A DNA stretch of 12,023 nucleotides from Candidatus Bathyarchaeota archaeon (GCA_016934355.1 JAFGTA010000174.1:1-12023), one strand, 5' to 3'; counted from the stretch's first letter, positions 1 to 6,621 are shown. Notes: generated by a model not told the origin, from the letters alone. Numbers and translations are program-made.

Positions 1-346
1 CAAACCCCAGGAGGCGCTCACCAAGATGGGTAAGGGCCCTGGGCTCAACACCTTCGACCGTAGCATGATCCCGAACCAGCCTTTCAAGGAGTTCGTGATG
101 GAGACTGCTAAGCAGGCGCAGATACCGTTGCAGCTTAGCCAGATGTGGGGCGGAGGCACCGATGGCGGCAGAATACACATGAACCGCGCGGGGTGCCCGA
201 CCACCGTCATAACGGTGCCTACTCGGCACATCCACAGCCACGTCGGGCTGCTGAGCCTGAAGGACACGGAGAACGCGATCCGCCTCGTCATCGAGCTCAT
301 AAAGCGGCTCGACGCGGAGATCGTGGAGAGCTTCACGACGCTCTAA
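1..346 (+). CDS. M42 family metallo-aminopeptidase, C-terminal part (5' partial)
   Basis: The reading frame is open from base 2 to the TAA at 344-346, so only about the last 114 residues of a protein usually near 350 residues are present. M42 enzymes (the tetrahedral TET aminopeptidase/endoglucanase-like family) are cytosolic dinuclear-metal peptidases that trim short peptides, often downstream of the proteasome. The visible part carries the family's GGGTDGGRIH signature, then a stretch of the type AGxPTxVIxVPxRxIHSHVG. The His in IHS is the conserved C-terminal metal ligand. The other ligands and the catalytic Glu lie upstream of the window. The methyltransferase follows after about 10 nt, so co-transcription is likely. 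The family call is firm; substrate preference cannot be judged. Confidence 0.9.
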   Translation, partial: KPQEALTKMGKGPGLNTFDRSMIPNQPFKEFVMETAKQAQIPLQLSQMWGGGTDGGRIHMNRAGCPTTVITVPTRHIHSHVGLLSLKDTENAIRLVIELIKRLDAEIVESFTTL

Positions 347-356
347 GGTGCGGCGT

Positions 357-1172
357 GTGAAGCCTCTCCTCAAGTGGGCTGGCGGCAAGAGGTACATGGT
401 GGAGAAGATACTCTCCCTGTTCCCCGTCCACGAGGAGAGCCAGTACCACGAGCCCTTCATGGGCGGAGGCGCCGTCTTCTTCAAACTTGAGCCGGGAAAG
501 GGCTCAGTCAACGACGTTAACCCCCGGCTCATTAACTTCTACAGAGTGGTCCGCGACTGCCCGGAGAGGCTTATAGAGATCGCTTCAGAGTACAGCTACG
601 ACAAGGAGGAGTATTACAGTCGGAGGAAGCGCTTCAACTCCCGCCCAGCCGACGCCGCGGAGGACGCCTCACTGCTCCTCTACCTAAACAAGACCTGCTA
701 CAACGGGCTCTACCGGGTGAACTCCAAGGGCGCGTTCAACGTGCCCTTCGGGACGTACAAGGACCCCACCATCGTCCACCCCGACAGAATAACCAGAGCA
801 AGTAAGCTGCTTCAAAACGTAGACATCCGTAACGGGGACTTCGGCTACATCCTCGGTGAAGCCGACGAGGGGGATATATGCTACCTCGACCCGCCGTACA
901 TGCCAGCGAGTAGGACCGCCAACTTCACGGACTACTCCGCCGGGGGGTTCTCCGAGGAGGAGCAGCGGCGGCTCAGTGACCTTTGTATCGAGCTTGACAA
1001 GAAGGGGGTTATTTTCGTGCAGAGCAACTCAGACACAGAGCTCATCCGGGAGCTGTACAAGGTGAACGGCTTCAAGCTTATACCGTTGAAGACCATGAGG
1101 ATGATAAGCAGCAAGGTGTCCAGCAGGTCCAAGGGCTACGACCTGCTGATAACTAACTCTCCGCTGGCTTGA
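357..1172 (+). CDS. Dam-type DNA adenine-N6 methyltransferase (D12 class)
   Basis: Predicted to transfer a methyl group from S-adenosylmethionine to adenine in a short DNA site. In order it shows an N-terminal KWAGGK block, the SAM-binding motif FMGGGAVF, an NDVN element, a central region that would contain target recognition, and the catalytic DPPY motif at bases 888-899. This is the alpha-group order of the Dam/DpnM family, and about 271 residues is the usual length. An in-frame GTG exists at 348. I prefer the GTG at 357, because AAGGTG at 345-350 is a ribosome-binding site 6 nt upstream and the protein then begins MKPLLKWAGGK as in relatives. It lies 10 nt after the peptidase stop. No restriction endonuclease lies beside it, so it looks solitary. 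GATC specificity is likely by family but not proven. Confidence 0.93.
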   Translation: MKPLLKWAGGKRYMVEKILSLFPVHEESQYHEPFMGGGAVFFKLEPGKGSVNDVNPRLINFYRVVRDCPERLIEIASEYSYDKEEYYSRRKRFNSRPADAAEDASLLLYLNKTCYNGLYRVNSKGAFNVPFGTYKDPTIVHPDRITRASKLLQNVDIRNGDFGYILGEADEGDICYLDPPYMPASRTANFTDYSAGGFSEEEQRRLSDLCIELDKKGVIFVQSNSDTELIRELYKVNGFKLIPLKTMRMISSKVSSRSKGYDLLITNSPLA

Positions 1173-1755
1173 CGTCTATGTACTTTGTCCAGTCTATCTT
1201 TATCATGGCGTAGACGATGACAGCAAGCAGAACCGTGGAAGCCAAGCCTCCGAGGATGCCGCTGGATACGAAGATATCCTTTATGATGGCGTAGCTGTAC
1301 CTGCCGGCATAGGCGACGGCTGTGCACATGATTGTCTTACCAAGGAGCATTGCGATCATCGCCTTCTTGAGATCGTATCTGAGCATGCCGAGGGGTATGA
1401 GTATCAGGTCGTCTGGCAGAGGCAGCACCGCGAACAGGAATATTATGGACATTCCGTACCTCTGGACGAGGAGCTTCGCCGTCTCCAGGCGGTCGCCGTA
1501 CCGCTCGTCGATGACCCTGCGTCCGCCCCGTCCTATGAGGTAGGCGGAGAACTCGCCGAGTGTACTGCCTAGGCCGCAGACGACGCCGAGGATGAGCGGG
1601 TTCAGCGTGGCGCCGAAGGCGTAGATGGTGAGGACGAAGGGCACTGGGAAGAAGATGGTGAAGTTGCCGAATATGCTGATAATGAAGGCGCCGGCGTATC
1701 CGTAGGACGACACAAGGTTACTCATCCACGCCCAGATGTCAGCCAAGCCCCTCAC
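1153..1755 (-). CDS. DedA/VTT-domain (SNARE-associated-like) integral membrane protein
   Basis: A polytopic membrane protein of about 200 residues. Hydrophobic segments lie near residues 20-45, 50-75, 100-125, 133-150 and 167-186. It has DedA/VTT-like features: a GLGSTLGEFSAYLIGR block (61-76) with a buried Glu, then LPLPDDLILIPLGM (111-124) in the re-entrant-loop region. DedA-family proteins act in membrane homeostasis, and several are lipid transporters; the substrate here is unknown. The GTG at 1755 opens the frame. A TTG at 1746 is equally likely, because GGTGA at 1756-1752 sits 5 nt before it. A TATA-like box on the minus strand at 1790-1782 places the transcript start near 1760. The 3' end overlaps the convergent methyltransferase by 20 bp. 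It could also be named YqaA-like. Confidence 0.85.
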   Translation of the reverse strand: MRGLADIWAWMSNLVSSYGYAGAFIISIFGNFTIFFPVPFVLTIYAFGATLNPLILGVVCGLGSTLGEFSAYLIGRGGRRVIDERYGDRLETAKLLVQRYGMSIIFLFAVLPLPDDLILIPLGMLRYDLKKAMIAMLLGKTIMCTAVAYAGRYSYAIIKDIFVSSGILGGLASTVLLAVIVYAMIKIDWTKYIDVKPAES

Positions 1756-1781
1756 CAGATAGAGAAAGTGATGCCTACGCC

Positions 1782-1790
1782 GTTATAAAC
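1782..1790 (-). promoter_or_regulatory. TATA box for the DedA/VTT gene
   Basis: On the minus strand this reads GTTTATAAC, a good archaeal TATA element. Its centre is about 26 bp upstream of position 1760, just ahead of the GGTGA ribosome-binding site. It is divergent from, and about 30 bp away from, the vapBC TATA box. Confidence 0.55.
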
Positions 1791-1813
1791 TCAGCAGTGT
1801 AGGAATCAACAAC

Positions 1814-1823
1814 TTTATTTAAA
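1814..1823 (+). promoter_or_regulatory. TATA box for vapBC
   Basis: The sequence TTTATTTAAA lies in an AT-rich stretch and matches the archaeal TATA consensus. Transcription would start about 26 bp further on, near 1843-1846, inside the palindrome at 1832-1850. This argues against the ATG at 1834 as the antitoxin start and for the GTG at 1876. Confidence 0.65.
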
Positions 1824-1831
1824 TGGGCTTA

Positions 1832-1850
1832 ACATGTATTTATTACATGT
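1832..1850. promoter_or_regulatory. Inverted-repeat operator candidate at the vapBC transcript start
   Basis: A perfect 7-bp inverted repeat with a 5-nt spacer, ACATGTA-TTTAT-TACATGT. Each arm contains ACATGT, itself a palindrome, repeated at a 13-bp interval. It covers the predicted transcription start, where a bound repressor would block initiation. VapB or VapBC complexes usually repress their own operon through such sites, so autoregulation is the natural inference. Confidence 0.6.
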
Positions 1851-1875
1851 AAATATTCCATGCGGAGGAAATGGT

Positions 1876-2115
1876 GTGGCTAGAAAGGTAGTTCAGACAG
1901 AACTTGAGGACAACGAGTACCTTCTCCTCAAAAAGACCGTTAAGAAGAAGGGAATATCGATAAAGGACGGGGTAAGAGAGGCGGTTCACCAGTGGGTGGC
2001 AACCCAGATACCACTAAGTGAAGACCCTCTCTTTAACGTAGAGCCGGTCATGACTGGGGTGAAAACAGACTCTTCCCGACTGGACGACGCGCTCTACAAG
2101 GAGAAACAGGGTTGA
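1876..2115 (+). CDS. vapB: VapB-type antitoxin
   Basis: A small acidic/basic protein of 79 residues from the GTG at 1876. The preferred start is set by GGAGG at 1864-1868, 7 nt upstream. The longer frame from the ATG at 1834 would begin before the predicted transcript start and add an unrelated tail. The first half (ARKVVQTELEDNEY, then two helices ending REAVHQWV) fits a ribbon-helix-helix-type DNA-binding antitoxin. The second half has DPLF, then a Gly/Lys/Asp-rich segment and LDDALY, the toxin-binding tail common in archaeal partners of PIN toxins. It would neutralise the VapC encoded next and repress the operon. The stop overlaps the vapC start in TTGA, so the two are translationally coupled. 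Confidence 0.85.
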   Translation: MARKVVQTELEDNEYLLLKKTVKKKGISIKDGVREAVHQWVATQIPLSEDPLFNVEPVMTGVKTDSSRLDDALYKEKQG

Positions 2116-2519
2116 AGATATTCATAGACACATCGGCGATAATCGCCTACTACAACGTCGACGACAGGTTCCACCAAGAAGCCTCTAGGGTCATGGGAGA
2201 AGTTCTAGACGGGAAAATACCGCTCACCAGGCTCTATGTCTCAGACTATGTTTTCGATGAGTCGGTGACCTTCATGAAATGCGTACTAGGGACCCCGGAG
2301 CTCGCGGAGAGGGTAGGCAACGCATTACTAGCCTCGTCATTCACCTCGATTTTAAAGGTGGACGAAGAGGTCTTCGACGACGCCTGGGTGAGGTTTAAGA
2401 AGAGCACATGCACCAGTTTCACTGACTGCACGTCCTTCGCTTTAATGGATAAATACGGGATCAGAACCGCCTTCACATACGACGGCCATTTCGCTGTCGC
2501 TGGATATAATTTACTGTAA
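2112..2519 (+). CDS. vapC: VapC-type PIN-domain ribonuclease toxin
   Basis: A 135-residue PIN-domain protein, the usual toxin length. The four acidic residues of the Mg2+/Mn2+ site are all visible: D6 in IDTSA, E50 in FDES, D105 in SFTDC and D124 in YDGHF. It should therefore be an active site-specific endoribonuclease; family members cut tRNA or rRNA and arrest growth. The TTG start at 2112 overlaps the antitoxin TGA at 2113-2115, so translation depends on the upstream gene. This weak start would help keep toxin below antitoxin level. The surrounding 1800-2580 stretch is visibly richer in A and T than its neighbours, consistent with lateral transfer, which is common for such pairs. The RNA target is unknown. 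Confidence 0.92.
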   Translation: MKIFIDTSAIIAYYNVDDRFHQEASRVMGEVLDGKIPLTRLYVSDYVFDESVTFMKCVLGTPELAERVGNALLASSFTSILKVDEEVFDDAWVRFKKSTCTSFTDCTSFALMDKYGIRTAFTYDGHFAVAGYNLL

Positions 2520-2585
2520 AGAAAATCACCTCCCAATTCTGATTAATGTTATCAGTTACATCGTTGTCTCATCCAGTGATGACAA

Positions 2586-3356
2586 ATGATAGAGATTAAG
2601 ACTATCCGGGATGGCTTCGGCGACGTGTTCAAGGTCTGCAGCCCGCAGGCGGAGCCGGGGTCGAAGCTGATGGATGGCAGGTGCCTACGGGAGAGATGGC
2701 TACGCGAGACCCTCATAGAATACGGGCCTTTCATCAAGGTTGCTTACCTGGATGGCTTACCCATCTCCCAGATCATGTACTACCCCGAGGAGGCGCTCCC
2801 CTACCTGTCGAACCCCCGGCAGGGCGTCATCCGCATCGAGTGCGTATACTCCCGTGTTCAAGGGAAGGGGGCGGGCTCAAGGCTACTCTCTGACCTCGTC
2901 AGCGAAGCCAAGAAGGGGCTCGAATCGTTGAAGGGTGAGCCGTGCCTGCTCCTAGTCGCGGAACCGTTCGCCACAGGGGAGGGGCTAAGCCTCAAGGAGT
3001 TCTACGGGATGCACGGCTTCAAGGAGGGAGAGGACGAGATGTACCTTGAGGTCCACGGCGAATACAAGCTGAGGAAGCGGCCCATGTACACTCCTCTCCC
3101 AGAGGACGCGGGTAAAGCCATAGTGTTCTACAACGTCAACTGTGAGCACAGCTACAGCTTCGCGGGCAGCGTGGAGAAGCTGATCCAGGAGGTGTCGCCG
3201 GGGTACCCGGTGGAGACGCTCAACCAGTGGGAGCGCCCAGCCGAGGCGGCTAGAAGGGGGAACGAGCTGGTAATAGTCAACCAGAGGCCCATCAAGAGCT
3301 TCTGGAGGACCCCCGAGTTCAAGAGCGAGGTACAGGCGGCTATAGAGAACCGATAA
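2586..3356 (+). CDS. GNAT acetyltransferase with YoaP-like C-terminal domain
   Basis: A two-part protein of 256 residues. Residues 1 to about 160 form a GNAT fold: the acetyl-CoA pyrophosphate loop is QGKGAG at 92-97, preceded by a strand ending IECVYSRV and followed by LLSDLVSEAKK, with FYGMHGF near 139-145. From about 178 comes a small beta-alpha domain beginning IVFYNVNCEHSYSF, with VIVNQRPIKSFW near the end. This resembles the YoaP-like domain found after GNAT modules and has a thioredoxin-like look, with a C186-x-x-S189 motif. The acetyl acceptor is unknown. The start ATG at 2586 has only a weak upstream GTGATG. There is a 66-bp gap after vapC and 25 bp before the DinB-like gene. GNAT call firm; C-terminal domain name from memory of the family. 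Confidence 0.82.
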   Translation: MIEIKTIRDGFGDVFKVCSPQAEPGSKLMDGRCLRERWLRETLIEYGPFIKVAYLDGLPISQIMYYPEEALPYLSNPRQGVIRIECVYSRVQGKGAGSRLLSDLVSEAKKGLESLKGEPCLLLVAEPFATGEGLSLKEFYGMHGFKEGEDEMYLEVHGEYKLRKRPMYTPLPEDAGKAIVFYNVNCEHSYSFAGSVEKLIQEVSPGYPVETLNQWERPAEAARRGNELVIVNQRPIKSFWRTPEFKSEVQAAIENR

Positions 3357-3381
3357 TAGGGTAAGACAGTATACTTCGTCC

Positions 3382-3840
3382 ATGGATGCACAGGGTCGGC
3401 TCCTGACGGAGCACACGGACTACATATACGAGCGGATAAACGGCGAAGTTTTCGGGTTATCGGAGGACGAGGCGACGTGGACGCCGTGCCAGGGCTCCAA
3501 CACGATGATGTGGATACTGACGCACATGGCGAGGATCGGACTCATCCTTATACCGCAGGCCATCCACGGCACCGTGAAGCCGGGTGGATGGGACGACGAC
3601 TATCAGGAGCGGCCCCACACGCTGGAGGAGGTGCTGCGGGACCTCAGGAAAGCCTACACAGTTATCAAGGAGGGGATCGCTGAGACCGGCGACGAGGAGC
3701 TCGCTGAGCCGCTGACCCTCTGGGGCAGGCAAACAGACAGGAAGGGTCTGCTGTTCCACCTGCTGGCCGAGCTCATCCACCACAACGGGCAGATAGCGAT
3801 GCTGCGAGGCATATACAAGAGGTCAGGGCTCAGAGACTAG
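3382..3840 (+). CDS. DinB/YfiT-fold metal-binding protein
   Basis: A 152-residue four-helix-bundle protein of the DinB-like superfamily. It has an N-terminal helix, the ILTHMARI segment with H48, and the C-terminal segment FHLLAELIHHNGQIAM (125-140), ending in the HHxGQ motif. Family members bind a divalent metal through three His, and many act as thiol-dependent transferases (bacillithiol, mycothiol or others) or have no known function. Here the middle His of the second helix is E130, so the site would be His-Glu-His if metal is bound. The name comes from a damage-inducible Bacillus protein and has nothing to do with DNA polymerase IV. ATAATA overlapping the preceding stop, about 26 bp upstream, could support a leaderless start, but this is weak. 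The 3' end overlaps the convergent DUF523 gene by 18 bp. Confidence 0.8.
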   Translation: MDAQGRLLTEHTDYIYERINGEVFGLSEDEATWTPCQGSNTMMWILTHMARIGLILIPQAIHGTVKPGGWDDDYQERPHTLEEVLRDLRKAYTVIKEGIAETGDEELAEPLTLWGRQTDRKGLLFHLLAELIHHNGQIAMLRGIYKRSGLRD

Positions 3841-4302
3841 CCTGAGGAAGGCTTCGGTGCCCATCTCCCTTAGCTCGTCCTCGTCGATTATGACGTGGCC
3901 GCCGTATCTTCGCTCCACGCGTGAGGCGAAGACGCCTGAGCCGAGGGACACGCCAGAATCAACGCGTATCTTTGTTGTCCCGAGCCCACAGGAAGGCGAC
4001 CTGCTCTTCAGAATGAACCTGTCGACCTCTCCCAGTTCGTCGAGGAACCTCTCCGTGAAGCCCTCCAGTTCGTCCGTGACGTCCCTGCCCGTGTCCTTCT
4101 GGATCACCCGCGTCTCTCCGTTGACCAGTATGAGGCTTATTGGCTTCCTCGGTACGCCCAGCCCTATCCCGGTCTCGGGGCAGACGGTGACGAACTCGAC
4201 GACTTCCCTGAGCTGGTCCACCTCGTCGCTGCAGATGATCTCGGCGTCCCATCTGCAAGCCTCGAAACCGAGGCAGCGGCTCACCACGACGCGGGGCTTC
4301 AC
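3823..4302 (-). CDS. DUF523 / TudS-like iron-sulfur protein
   Basis: A 159-residue member of DUF523. Characterised relatives (TudS) are [4Fe-4S] enzymes that remove sulfur from 2-thiouracil. Conserved cysteines are C10 and C16 in SRCLGFEACRWD, C41 in VCPETGIGLGVPR, and C105 in LKSRSPSCG. Three cysteines would hold the cluster, leaving one iron site free to take up sulfide; the Glu after C41 and the Ser before C105 are also conserved. The start is GTG, overlapping the aminotransferase stop as GTGA, so the two genes are translationally coupled on one transcript. It is close to the usual domain length, with no YbgA-type extension. Actual substrate (thiobase, tRNA-derived or other) unknown. Confidence 0.86.
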   Translation of the reverse strand: MKPRVVVSRCLGFEACRWDAEIICSDEVDQLREVVEFVTVCPETGIGLGVPRKPISLILVNGETRVIQKDTGRDVTDELEGFTERFLDELGEVDRFILKSRSPSCGLGTTKIRVDSGVSLGSGVFASRVERRYGGHVIIDEDELREMGTEAFLRLVSEP

Positions 4303-5420
4303 AGGCGCTTCTCCAGGTAGCTCTTGAATCGGCTAAGCCCCTCCTTCAGCACCTCGGCGCTGTTTCCGTAGCCGATCCTGATGTGGTCGCTGTACCCGAA
4401 ACAGTCGCCGGGCACCATGAAGGTGCTCTTCTCGTCGATGAGTTGCTTGCATATCTCCCACGCCTTCTCTTCAAGGTGGTGCCTCATGAAGCCGACGCTG
4501 CCCGCGCGTGGCGGCACCCAGTCTATCAGGGGCTCGTCCCTCATCCATTCATCGAGTAGTCTGTGGTTGTCGCGGGCGATCCTGTTGTTGCGTTCAAGTA
4601 TCCTGTCGATGTGATTCATGGCGTGGGCGCCTAGGGCGTCGTCTATCATGCCCTTGCTGATGGTGGTGTAGTCTCTTCGGAGCTTGAACTGGTGGACGGC
4701 TTCGTCGCATGAGGTGATCCAGCCGAGCCGCAGCCCGGTGAGGCTTATGGGCTTGCTGAAGCTGCCAGTCGCTATGCCTTTCTCGTATATGTCGACGACG
4801 CTGGGTACCTTATCCCGTGGGTCGATGTAGAGTCCCCTGTACGCCTCGTCGCTGTGGACGTAGGCGCCGACATCCTCAGCCACTTCGCAGATGGTTTTGA
4901 GGGTGGCGGCGTCGATGAGGCTGCCCGTGGGGTTGTTGGGGTTGTTGATTACGATCATCCTCGTCTCGCGGTCGACGAGGGTCTTCAGCTCCTCGACGTC
5001 TGGGAGCCACCTGTTCTCGGGTAGCAGGCGTAGATGCTTTACTTTGGCGCCGAAGCCTGCGGCGACGCTGTACAGCTGCTGGTATGTGGGGTGGACGGCT
5101 ACGACGGTGTCGCCTGGCTCTACTAGGCTGTAGAAGCTGTTGAAGTTAGCCTCTATGGCGCCACCTGTTACCAGCACGTTCCGGGGGTCCACTTCCCTGT
5201 ATAGCCTGGCTATGCCTTCCCTGAGCTCTGGGCTGCCCTCGATCCAGCCGTAGGTGAGCTGGGTGTCCATGAGGGTTTCGAAGAAGTCTGGTCGCCCTGT
5301 GAACTCCAGGAACTCGCGGAGGGTGAAGGGCTGTACGCAGGTCTCGGCCATGTTGACTTCGACGTCGTGCTCGTACTCGTTCATCCACCGCTCTACGAGG
5401 AACTCGTCTACCCGTACCAT
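4299..5420 (-). CDS. PLP-dependent aminotransferase, class I/II (fold type I)
   Basis: A full-length 373-residue cytosolic enzyme with all expected PLP-site residues: TGGAIEANF (85-93) for phosphate binding, NNPNNPTG (159-166), D191 and Y194 in SDEAYRG, the Schiff-base lysine K223 in GSFSKPISL, R231 in GLRLGW, and R348 in IRIGYG for the substrate carboxylate. The N-terminal block VNMAETCVQPFTLREF and the C-terminal arrangement recall the subgroup holding capreomycidine synthase (VioD) and many uncharacterised archaeal relatives, rather than aspartate or histidinol-phosphate aminotransferases. Substrate therefore cannot be assigned. The ATG at 5420 has CTATAACC directly ahead and no clear ribosome-binding site. 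The 99 bp upstream, back to the ATPase stop, should hold the promoter, but I see no strong TATA box. The DUF523 gene is coupled downstream. Confidence 0.9.
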   Translation of the reverse strand: MVRVDEFLVERWMNEYEHDVEVNMAETCVQPFTLREFLEFTGRPDFFETLMDTQLTYGWIEGSPELREGIARLYREVDPRNVLVTGGAIEANFNSFYSLVEPGDTVVAVHPTYQQLYSVAAGFGAKVKHLRLLPENRWLPDVEELKTLVDRETRMIVINNPNNPTGSLIDAATLKTICEVAEDVGAYVHSDEAYRGLYIDPRDKVPSVVDIYEKGIATGSFSKPISLTGLRLGWITSCDEAVHQFKLRRDYTTISKGMIDDALGAHAMNHIDRILERNNRIARDNHRLLDEWMRDEPLIDWVPPRAGSVGFMRHHLEEKAWEICKQLIDEKSTFMVPGDCFGYSDHIRIGYGNSAEVLKEGLSRFKSYLEKRL

Positions 5421-5519
5421 GGTTATAGGGGCGGCGACGTTTCTGAAATGTTTTGCAGTGAAGATGGCATGGCTCGGTTTTGTGAATGTTCTTTACCAAG
5501 TTTGTAGAGGTGAGGGTGC

Positions 5520-6614
5520 CTAGTCTTCTGGTAGAGGATTCTCTAGGATACCCTTTTCGAGTAGCCTGTCTGATATTCTATAGTTCCCGTCTTTCTCGAC
5601 TAGGCTGGTCTTGACTAGTTTGTTGAGTATGTCTGAGACTGTCGGGTTAGGCAGCGTCCGGTTCTCGCGGGCTTCCATGATGGACTTGATCTGGCTCCAG
5701 CCCGCGGTTTTAGCCTTAGCTAGGTAGTTCAGCGTCACGGCGTAGCGGGGTGAGTGCTTCACGAGCTTCAACGCCTCAGCCCGCGCAAGCTTGCCTCCCT
5801 CCGTCACTACGGCGTCCACGATCTCCGCGTTGACTTCGTTTCGGTCTCGGCATCTGGCCCCGAACAGCGTTAGCCAGCCGACGATCCCGTCCAAGTTCTC
5901 GACGGCATACTCCATTACATCTCGATTGGCGGCGACGCCTATCTGTTTTAAGCCCGTGGAGAGGAACTCTAAGGACTCCTCGTGCGTGAAGTTGCTCATC
6001 TTGATCTCGGTGAAGTGCCTCCCGTAGAGAGGCGACTCGGGGTCGTCGAGCCCGAGGAAGTCGAATAGCAGCCCCATCTCTGAGCCTGTGACGACGAGGC
6101 AGATGCTCTGGTCGTAGTCTATGATGTGGGCGAACAGCCTCGGGATGTATTTTTCGCCGCGGATCAGTTGGACCTCGTCGAAGGCTACGAGGAACTTCGT
6201 GTCGTTGGCCTCTGCCCACGCGTTGATCTTGTCGAAGAGACCTGCCAGGTCTACTCCGCTGTTGCTCCAATCCAGGGATATTGAGCTGCCGAGGATCGAC
6301 ACTCCTTTCACCTGCTTGACTGCGTTTAGCATCGTCGAGAGCCACTTCCTGTTGACTAGGTTGAAGGCGGACTCGATTTTTCTGACCATGTCGGCGCGCG
6401 ACGGGTTATATGGTAGCCCCCGCATGTCTAGGACGATGTGAGGGCACTGGGACTCGGACAGAGCCACGTTCATGAAGGATGTTTTCCCGGTTCTCCGAAG
6501 CCCGACGATCACGATCAGCGGCGAATAGGTCAGGGTTTCTGAGAACCTTGTCAGCTCTTCTTCTCTGTCGAATAGGTCGCTGCGGTTCTTTTTGGGCAGA
6601 GGATCGAAGTACAA
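5520..6614 (-). CDS. Archaeal-type AAA ATPase with C-terminal winged helix
   Basis: A 364-residue protein of the archaeal ATPase family (ATPase_2, MJ-type). It begins with the FDREEEL box (15-21), followed by Walker A GLRRTGKTS (38-46), Walker B FLVAFDEVQ (141-149), a sensor-1-like TGSEMG (176-181) and the YGR arginine-finger region (197-199). A GIVGWL segment (243-248) leads to a helical lid, then a winged-helix domain (about 285-352) ending NYRISDRLLEKGI. Members are STAND-like switch proteins or mobile-element-associated ATPases and mostly lack an assigned role. The start is TTG at 6614, since no ATG or GTG occurs between it and the upstream in-frame stop. No clear ribosome-binding site is present, but an inverted repeat sits directly upstream. 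It is not clearly in an operon. Confidence 0.88.
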   Translation of the reverse strand: MYFDPLPKKNRSDLFDREEELTRFSETLTYSPLIVIVGLRRTGKTSFMNVALSESQCPHIVLDMRGLPYNPSRADMVRKIESAFNLVNRKWLSTMLNAVKQVKGVSILGSSISLDWSNSGVDLAGLFDKINAWAEANDTKFLVAFDEVQLIRGEKYIPRLFAHIIDYDQSICLVVTGSEMGLLFDFLGLDDPESPLYGRHFTEIKMSNFTHEESLEFLSTGLKQIGVAANRDVMEYAVENLDGIVGWLTLFGARCRDRNEVNAEIVDAVVTEGGKLARAEALKLVKHSPRYAVTLNYLAKAKTAGWSQIKSIMEARENRTLPNPTVSDILNKLVKTSLVEKDGNYRISDRLLEKGILENPLPED

Positions 6615-6621
6615 GGCAGGG

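Noticed and set aside
2539..2555. Short inverted repeat CTGAT...ATCAG between vapC and the GNAT gene
   Set aside because: Only 5 bp per arm; expected by chance in AT-rich sequence, and no T-tract follows.
3857..4327. Long plus-strand frame opposite the DUF523 gene
   Set aside because: It is antisense to a well-supported gene, Ser/Thr-rich from reading the complement, and has no recognisable motif.
5776..6345. 189-residue minus-strand frame inside the ATPase gene
   Set aside because: Arg- and Pro-rich out-of-frame reading of the ATPase, whose Walker motifs lie in the other frame.
348..6614. Possible defence island (methyltransferase, vapBC, ATPase)
   Set aside because: The three are scattered on both strands among unrelated metabolic genes, with no nuclease, integrase or shared operon, so a joint defence role is not supported.
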